Shown: positions 60,201 to 64,000 of the stretch, piece by piece
Position numbering within the stretch: the stretch's first letter is position 1
Layout: each line of letters opens with the position of its first letter
Assembly (NCBI RefSeq): GCF_002920535.1
Contig: NZ_PQSS01000029.1
Span: 1-64,000, forward strand
DNA length: 64,000 nucleotides
Origin: Streptomyces sp. Ru71
Lineage (GTDB): Bacteria; Actinomycetota; Actinomycetes; Streptomycetales; Streptomycetaceae
Reading direction: 5' to 3'
Notes under the pieces: generated by a model
What the model saw: only the letters and a program-made list of their open reading frames with translations
Told to the model about the DNA's origin: nothing
The model's database searches: none
Made by a program: the position numbers and the translations under genes

Positions 60201-61145
60201 GTGACGCGGACCGAGGAGTTCGAGGAGCTGCGGCCGCTGCTGTTCTCGATCGCCTACCGGATCCTGGGCAGCGTCAGCGAGGCGGAGGACGCGGTGCAGG
60301 AGACCTGGCTGCGCTACGAGGCGTCCCCGACCCGGCCGGAGTCGGTCAAGGCCTTCCTGTCGGCGACGGTGACCCGGATCTCGATCGACGTGCTGCGCTC
60401 GGCGAGGGTGCGGCGTGAGGAGTACGTCGGCCACTGGCTGCCCGAGCCGCTGCTGAGCGACCCCTACGAGGACCCGGCGCGGTCGGCGGAGCTGTCCGAC
60501 TCGCTGTCGATGGCGGCGCTGCTGCTGCTGGAGCGGCTGTCGCCGCTGGAACGCGCGGTCTTCGTGCTGCGCGAGGTGTTCTCGTTCGACTACCCGGAGA
60601 TCGCCTCGGCGGTGGGACGCTCGCAGGCCGCCTGCCGTCAGCTCGCGGTACGGGCACGCCGGCACATGGAGGAGGGCCGGCCCCGCTTCGAGGCCGACCG
60701 CCGGGAGCGGGACGAACTCGCCGAGCGGTTCTTCGGCGCCCTGAAGGAGGGCGACGTCGACGGGCTGCGCACGCTGCTGGCCGCCGACGCTCAGCTGGTC
60801 GGGGACGGGGGCGGGAAGGCCCCGCAGCTGGCCCGGGTGGTCGTGGGCGCGGACAACGTGGCCCGGCTGCTCACGTCCTTCTTCCCCCTGCTGGTGCGGG
60901 TGGACGTGTCGCTGGAGCCGCACGAGGTGAACGGCCGGCCGGGCGCGGTCTTCCGCGACCGCGACGGCAGGGTGCTCACCGTGTGGGCGCTGGACGTGTT
61001 CGACGGGCAGGTCCAGGCGATCCGCGCGGTGGTCAACCCCGACAAGCTCGGGCACGTCGGCCCGGTGGCGGATGCCTGGGCGATCGACCACGAGGCGCGC
61101 TCGGTCCGCCGCTCCATGAAGGGGCCGCAGCCCGCGGCGGGCTGA
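60201..61145 (+). CDS. ECF41-family sigma factor with SnoaL-like domain (second intact copy)
   Basis: 314 residues. Sigma region 2: LLFSIAYRILGSVSEAEDAVQETWLRYE; region 4: LSPLERAVFVLREVFSFDYPEIASAVGRS. The SnoaL-like tail has DGGGK and NPDKLGH. GTG 60201 follows GGAAGGAG. It is closely related to the degenerate copy at 59408 and less so to the one at 26436. No typical ECF41 partner gene (carboxymuconolactone decarboxylase) is adjacent; the AOC-like gene follows convergently. Confidence 0.93.
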   Translation: MTRTEEFEELRPLLFSIAYRILGSVSEAEDAVQETWLRYEASPTRPESVKAFLSATVTRISIDVLRSARVRREEYVGHWLPEPLLSDPYEDPARSAELSDSLSMAALLLLERLSPLERAVFVLREVFSFDYPEIASAVGRSQAACRQLAVRARRHMEEGRPRFEADRRERDELAERFFGALKEGDVDGLRTLLAADAQLVGDGGGKAPQLARVVVGADNVARLLTSFFPLLVRVDVSLEPHEVNGRPGAVFRDRDGRVLTVWALDVFDGQVQAIRAVVNPDKLGHVGPVADAWAIDHEARSVRRSMKGPQPAAG

Positions 61146-61152
61146 CCCGCGC

Positions 61153-61638
61153 TCACCGGAACTGCGCCGTCCAGGCCCCGTCCCCGCGATCGGGCGGCAT
61201 CAGGGTCATTTCGCCGGTGGTGCCGCGATAGACGCCGGTGCCACCCGTGACCACGCCCGTGATGCGGGCGGAGCCGCTCGCCCGGGCGCCGGGCAGCGGC
61301 CTGGACGCCTGGTAGGCGATCTTCCCCTTGCCGTCGATGTCGATGACGCCGGTGCAGTACACGGTGACCGCGCGGGGCCCGGTCAGGTCCTGGGCGCAGG
61401 TCTCGTAGCCCCCGCCCACCTGCTTGCCCTCGCCGTCCCGCGCGGTGAAGCGGGCGGCGCTCACCGTGCCGGCCTCGGCCGGCGGCGCCGCCGTACCGCC
61501 CGCGACGGGGGTGAGGTGCAGCGTGGGGACACTCTCGGCCGGCTGCGGCCCCAGGGCGGGGGCCGGGCCGAGGGCGGCGTAGGCGCAGGCGGCAGCCGTG
61601 AGGGAGATGCCTCCCACCGCGGCCGGAAGTCGAACCAC
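61153..61638 (-). CDS. Secreted allene-oxide-cyclase/dirigent-barrel-like protein
   Basis: 161 residues. Hydrophobic N-terminus with AVGGISLTAAACAYAALG (export signal, possible lipobox Cys), then a beta-rich domain with VYCTGVIDIDGKGKIAYQ and ITGVVTGGTGVYRGTTGEM. The last segment is typical of AOC_BP/dirigent-like barrels. The start is uncertain: GTG 61638 is chosen as the first start before the signal. Role unknown. It converges with the ECF41 gene. Confidence 0.7.
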   Translation of the reverse strand: MVRLPAAVGGISLTAAACAYAALGPAPALGPQPAESVPTLHLTPVAGGTAAPPAEAGTVSAARFTARDGEGKQVGGGYETCAQDLTGPRAVTVYCTGVIDIDGKGKIAYQASRPLPGARASGSARITGVVTGGTGVYRGTTGEMTLMPPDRGDGAWTAQFR

Positions 61639-61750
61639 AGTTTCGTCCAAGGGGTGGAAAGGCCGGCAGTCGGTGACGCCACGGTACCCGCGGGCACGCC
61701 CCGGCGCGTTCGGCCCGCCGGGCTGCGGGGCGGACGCGCACGAGGAGGGT

Positions 61751-63016
61751 TCAGCCGGCGGGCACCGCTGACCTGCTTCGGTGGCGCGCGAGATGCCCCT
61801 TGAGGGTGAATCCGGCGGCGGTGACGTCGTCCGGGGTGACGGTGATGCCCCGGGCGAGGATCTGACGGGCCGCCAGATGATCGGCGGGCCGGTTGACGGA
61901 CTCCACCGCCCGCAGCTGCTGCCCCTCGAACAGCAGGACGGAGAAGGCGTCGGGGTCGTCACCGAGCACCACCTCGGCCTCGTGCCCCTCGTCGAGCCCG
62001 GCGATCTGCAGGGTCGTCGAGAACTGGTCGCTCCAGAACCAGGGCAGCTCGTCATAGGCCCGCGCGGACCCGGTCAGCCGGGCGGCGACCAGCCGGGCGT
62101 GGCCGACGGCGTTCTGCACGGACTCCAGCCGCAGCCGGCGGCCGGAGCGCGGCTGCGGGAACGCCGCGCAGTCGCCGATGGCCGAGATGTGCGGGTCGCA
62201 GGTGAGCAGGCGGGAGTCGACGGTGATGCCGTCACCCACCGGCAGGCCGGCCGCGGCGGCCAGCTCCGTGCGCGGTGCGACGCCGACGGCGAACAGGACC
62301 AGATCGGCCGGCAGACAGGCGCCGTCCGCCAGCTCCACCGCCGCGACGTTGCGCCGGTAGGTGCTGCGCAGGGCGGCGACCTTGCGGCCGAACAGCAGCC
62401 GGGTGCCCGCGGCGCGGTGCAGCCGGGTGAAGTGCTCGGCGGTGGGCGCGGAGACGACCCGGCTGAGCGGGCGGCTCTGGGTCTCGACGACGGTCACGTC
62501 GCAGCCCGAGCGCCGGGCCGCGGCGGCGACTTCCAGGCCGATGAACCCGGCCCCGATCACCACCACCCGCCGGGCCACGCACAGCGCGTCGCGCAGCGCG
62601 GCGGCGTCCCGCGCGGTGCGCAGGGTGTGCACGCCGCGCAGCCCGGCTCCGGGCACGTCGAGGGTGCGCGGGCGGGCGCCGGTGGCCAGGACGAGGTGGC
62701 CGTAGCCGCAGACGCTGCCGTCGGCGAGGTGCACCGTGCGGGCGGCCCGGTCGATGCCGGTGGCGGTGCTCACCACCAGGTCGATCGACTGCCGTCCGTA
62801 ATAGGTCACCGGGCGCAGCCACAGCCGGCTGTCGTCCGCCTCGCCGGTGAGGTACTCCTTCGACAGCGGCGGCCGCTCGTAGGGCAGGGCGTCTTCGGCG
62901 CTGACGAGGGTGATGCGTCCGGTGAAGCCGTGTTCGCGCAGGGAGGTGGCCGTCTGGTAGCCGCCCTGTCCGGCGCCCACCACGACGACGGACTCGGGCG
63001 GTGTGTGCCGCGGCAT
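61751..63016 (-). CDS. Ferredoxin reductase (FAD, rubredoxin/putidaredoxin reductase type)
   Basis: 421 residues. N-terminal FAD motif VVVVGAGQGGYQTATSLRE, ALPYERPPLSKEYL, NAD(P) motif RVVVIGAGFIGLEVAAAAR, and ISAIGDCAAFP. The reductase C-terminal domain follows (ELPWFWSDQFSTTLQIAG). It passes electrons from NAD(P)H to the adjacent [2Fe-2S] ferredoxin, whose stop overlaps this start by one base (TGATG). The oxygenase partner is outside the window. Confidence 0.93.
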   Translation of the reverse strand: MPRHTPPESVVVVGAGQGGYQTATSLREHGFTGRITLVSAEDALPYERPPLSKEYLTGEADDSRLWLRPVTYYGRQSIDLVVSTATGIDRAARTVHLADGSVCGYGHLVLATGARPRTLDVPGAGLRGVHTLRTARDAAALRDALCVARRVVVIGAGFIGLEVAAAARRSGCDVTVVETQSRPLSRVVSAPTAEHFTRLHRAAGTRLLFGRKVAALRSTYRRNVAAVELADGACLPADLVLFAVGVAPRTELAAAAGLPVGDGITVDSRLLTCDPHISAIGDCAAFPQPRSGRRLRLESVQNAVGHARLVAARLTGSARAYDELPWFWSDQFSTTLQIAGLDEGHEAEVVLGDDPDAFSVLLFEGQQLRAVESVNRPADHLAARQILARGITVTPDDVTAAGFTLKGHLARHRSRSAVPAG

Positions 63017-63339
63017 CAGTTCTGCCGCTCGGGGAGGTGGACGACCAGGCCGTCCATCGCCTCGGTCACCTTGAGCTGGCAGCTCAGGCGGCTGTTGGGC
63101 CGGCGCGGGCAGGCGGTGAAGTCGAGCATGTCGTCCTCGGCGGGCTGGGCGGGCTGCAGCTTGTCGAGGCAGGCCTCGTCGACGAAGACGTGGCAGGTGG
63201 CGCACTGCATGTTCCCGCCGCACTGGGCGACGATGCCCTCGACGTCGTTGAAGACGGCGCCGCGCATGACGCTGGTGCCGACGGGGACGTCGATCGCGCG
63301 CTCGGTGCCGTCGACGGCGACGTACGTGATCTTGGGCAT
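63016..63339 (-). CDS. [2Fe-2S] ferredoxin (putidaredoxin/adrenodoxin type)
   Basis: 107 residues. The cluster ligands are CGGNMQCATCHVFV (three Cys) and SRLSCQL (fourth). The start MPKITYVAVDG is normal. Coupled to the reductase. It feeds a cytochrome P450 or Rieske oxygenase that is not in view. Confidence 0.94.
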   Translation of the reverse strand: MPKITYVAVDGTERAIDVPVGTSVMRGAVFNDVEGIVAQCGGNMQCATCHVFVDEACLDKLQPAQPAEDDMLDFTACPRRPNSRLSCQLKVTEAMDGLVVHLPERQN

Positions 63340-63614
63340 GAGGGAACTCCTCGATGGCGTTCGGCCGCGTGCCAGGACGCATCAACGGGCACGGAAGCCG
63401 GTCATGATCAGGGGATGCGGAAAAAGGCGCTGCCCTCGGCCGATACGGGGACGCGACACCCCTGCCGACTCGCCTTCCCTCACCGGTCGTTCGGACACGC
63501 GACGTCCATGGCCGGGGGATACGGCAGCCTCCGAGAACGTACCAGACGGCGCTCGCGCGACGCCAGGGCGGCTAAGGAGCCGGGCTCTCGCCTGACCGGA
63601 GCGCCGGCGCCTCG

Positions 63615-64000
63615 TCAGGCGGGGGTGCGGGAGCGGTCGCGGCTCAGGTCGGGCAGGCGGTGGGTCATGAAGGGCCGGCTGGTGATGAAGTCCCGGAACT
63701 TCACGGCGGCTTCGGACAGGTAGGCGTCGCGGCTGTGCACCAGGGTGAGGACGCGGTGGCAGCCGGGCGCGTCCAGGTGGACCCAGGCGACCGGGACGCG
63801 GGTGTCGGTGCCGGCCTGGCGGGAGACGGCGGGGATGAGCCCGATGCCCAGACCCACGCTGATCAGCACCTGGCTGGCGGCCGGCTCGTCGCCCTCGCAG
63901 GACAGCTGCGGGGTGAGCCCCTCGGCCTCGAAGAGCTGGTCGAGGAGGGTGCGCTGCCAGTGCCCGGGCCGGGTGGTGACGAAGGGCTCGTCGGCGATCT
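63615..64000 (-). CDS. LysR-family regulator, C-terminal part (partial)
   Basis: About 128 C-terminal residues. It has DEPFVTTRPGHWQRTLLDQLFEAEG in substance and VSVGLGIGLIPAV-like LISVGLGIGLIPAVSRQ, the end of the LysR substrate-binding domain. The HTH lies beyond the window. It may regulate the ferredoxin genes. The 275-bp gap 63340-63614 shows no clear gene. Confidence 0.88.
   Translation of the reverse strand, partial: IADEPFVTTRPGHWQRTLLDQLFEAEGLTPQLSCEGDEPAASQVLISVGLGIGLIPAVSRQAGTDTRVPVAWVHLDAPGCHRVLTLVHSRDAYLSEAAVKFRDFITSRPFMTHRLPDLSRDRSRTPA

Noticed and set aside
1..64000. CRISPR arrays, tRNA or rRNA genes and intact insertion sequences
   Set aside because: No regularly spaced repeat array, tRNA cloverleaf or transposase gene was seen. 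The OrfA-like zippers in SARPs 3 and 4 are parts of regulators, not of an insertion sequence.

Overview
This is high-GC actinobacterial DNA, almost certainly Streptomyces. The evidence is the strong G/C third-position bias, five SARP-family regulators, a gamma-butyrolactone-receptor-like TetR protein, an NphT7-linked mevalonate operon and a Tap-Tpg telomere pair. About 9-54 kb is a meroterpenoid cluster that joins a tetrahydroxynaphthalene (THN) polyketide to isoprenoids and also carries nitrous-acid and diazotization genes. It belongs to the naphterpin/furaquinocin group, but its terpene side includes genes that a simple geranylated naphthoquinone would not need. No product is assigned.

Layout. 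0-3.7 kb: the tail of an acyl-CoA carboxylase, two SARPs and a TetR receptor, with dyad operators. 3.8-9.1 kb: an odd block with a thioesterase-like protein lacking its serine, a condensation-domain protein lacking its catalytic histidines, and a small protein. 9.2-16.9 kb (minus strand): a complete mevalonate operon (MK, MDC, PMK, type 2 IDI, HMGR, HMGS) followed by the NphT7 acetoacetyl-CoA synthase. 17.5-24.2 kb: two paralogous SARPs with an unusual coiled-coil N-terminus flank a SnoaL-like protein, a BBE-like flavin oxidase and a polyprenyl diphosphate synthase. 24.3-30 kb: an MMPL exporter, an ECF41 sigma factor, a decayed flavin hydroxylase remnant, an MFS exporter and a small ABM-like protein. 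30.3-35.1 kb: an NphB-type prenyltransferase, a class II terpene cyclase and a divergent aromatic hydroxylase. 35.5-36.4 kb: a fifth SARP. 37.3-49.1 kb: THN synthase, cupin oxygenase, DegT aminotransferase, two methyltransferases, an AMP-forming ligase (diazotase type), SAM synthetase, and the CreE/CreD nitrous-acid pair. 49.3-53.7 kb: a zinc-finger/HTH pair, a second polyprenyl diphosphate synthase and a FAD epoxidase-like enzyme. 54-64 kb: an orphan cytochrome b, tap-tpg, two ECF41-type sigma genes (one decaying), and a ferredoxin with its reductase.

How the genes work together (inference). The mevalonate operon and NphT7 supply IPP/DMAPP, and two synthases with different chain-length residues make longer prenyl diphosphates. 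THN synthase and the cupin would give flaviolin. The DegT enzyme would aminate it, CreE/CreD would make nitrite, and the ligase would diazotize the amine. The NphB-type enzyme would prenylate the ring. The epoxidase and the cyclase (acid motif DVDCTA) could then close rings.

Regulation. Three promoters (ahead of the mevalonate operon, a SARP gene and the THN synthase operon) share one roughly 100-bp module. Tandem TTGGCGC-type repeats at 11-bp spacing occur at most cluster promoters, which points to one SARP-controlled regulon. All ECF41-type genes carry TGTCACA-type promoters, two of them with a perfect CGTC. The Tap-Tpg pair suggests a location near the end of a linear chromosome or on a linear plasmid.
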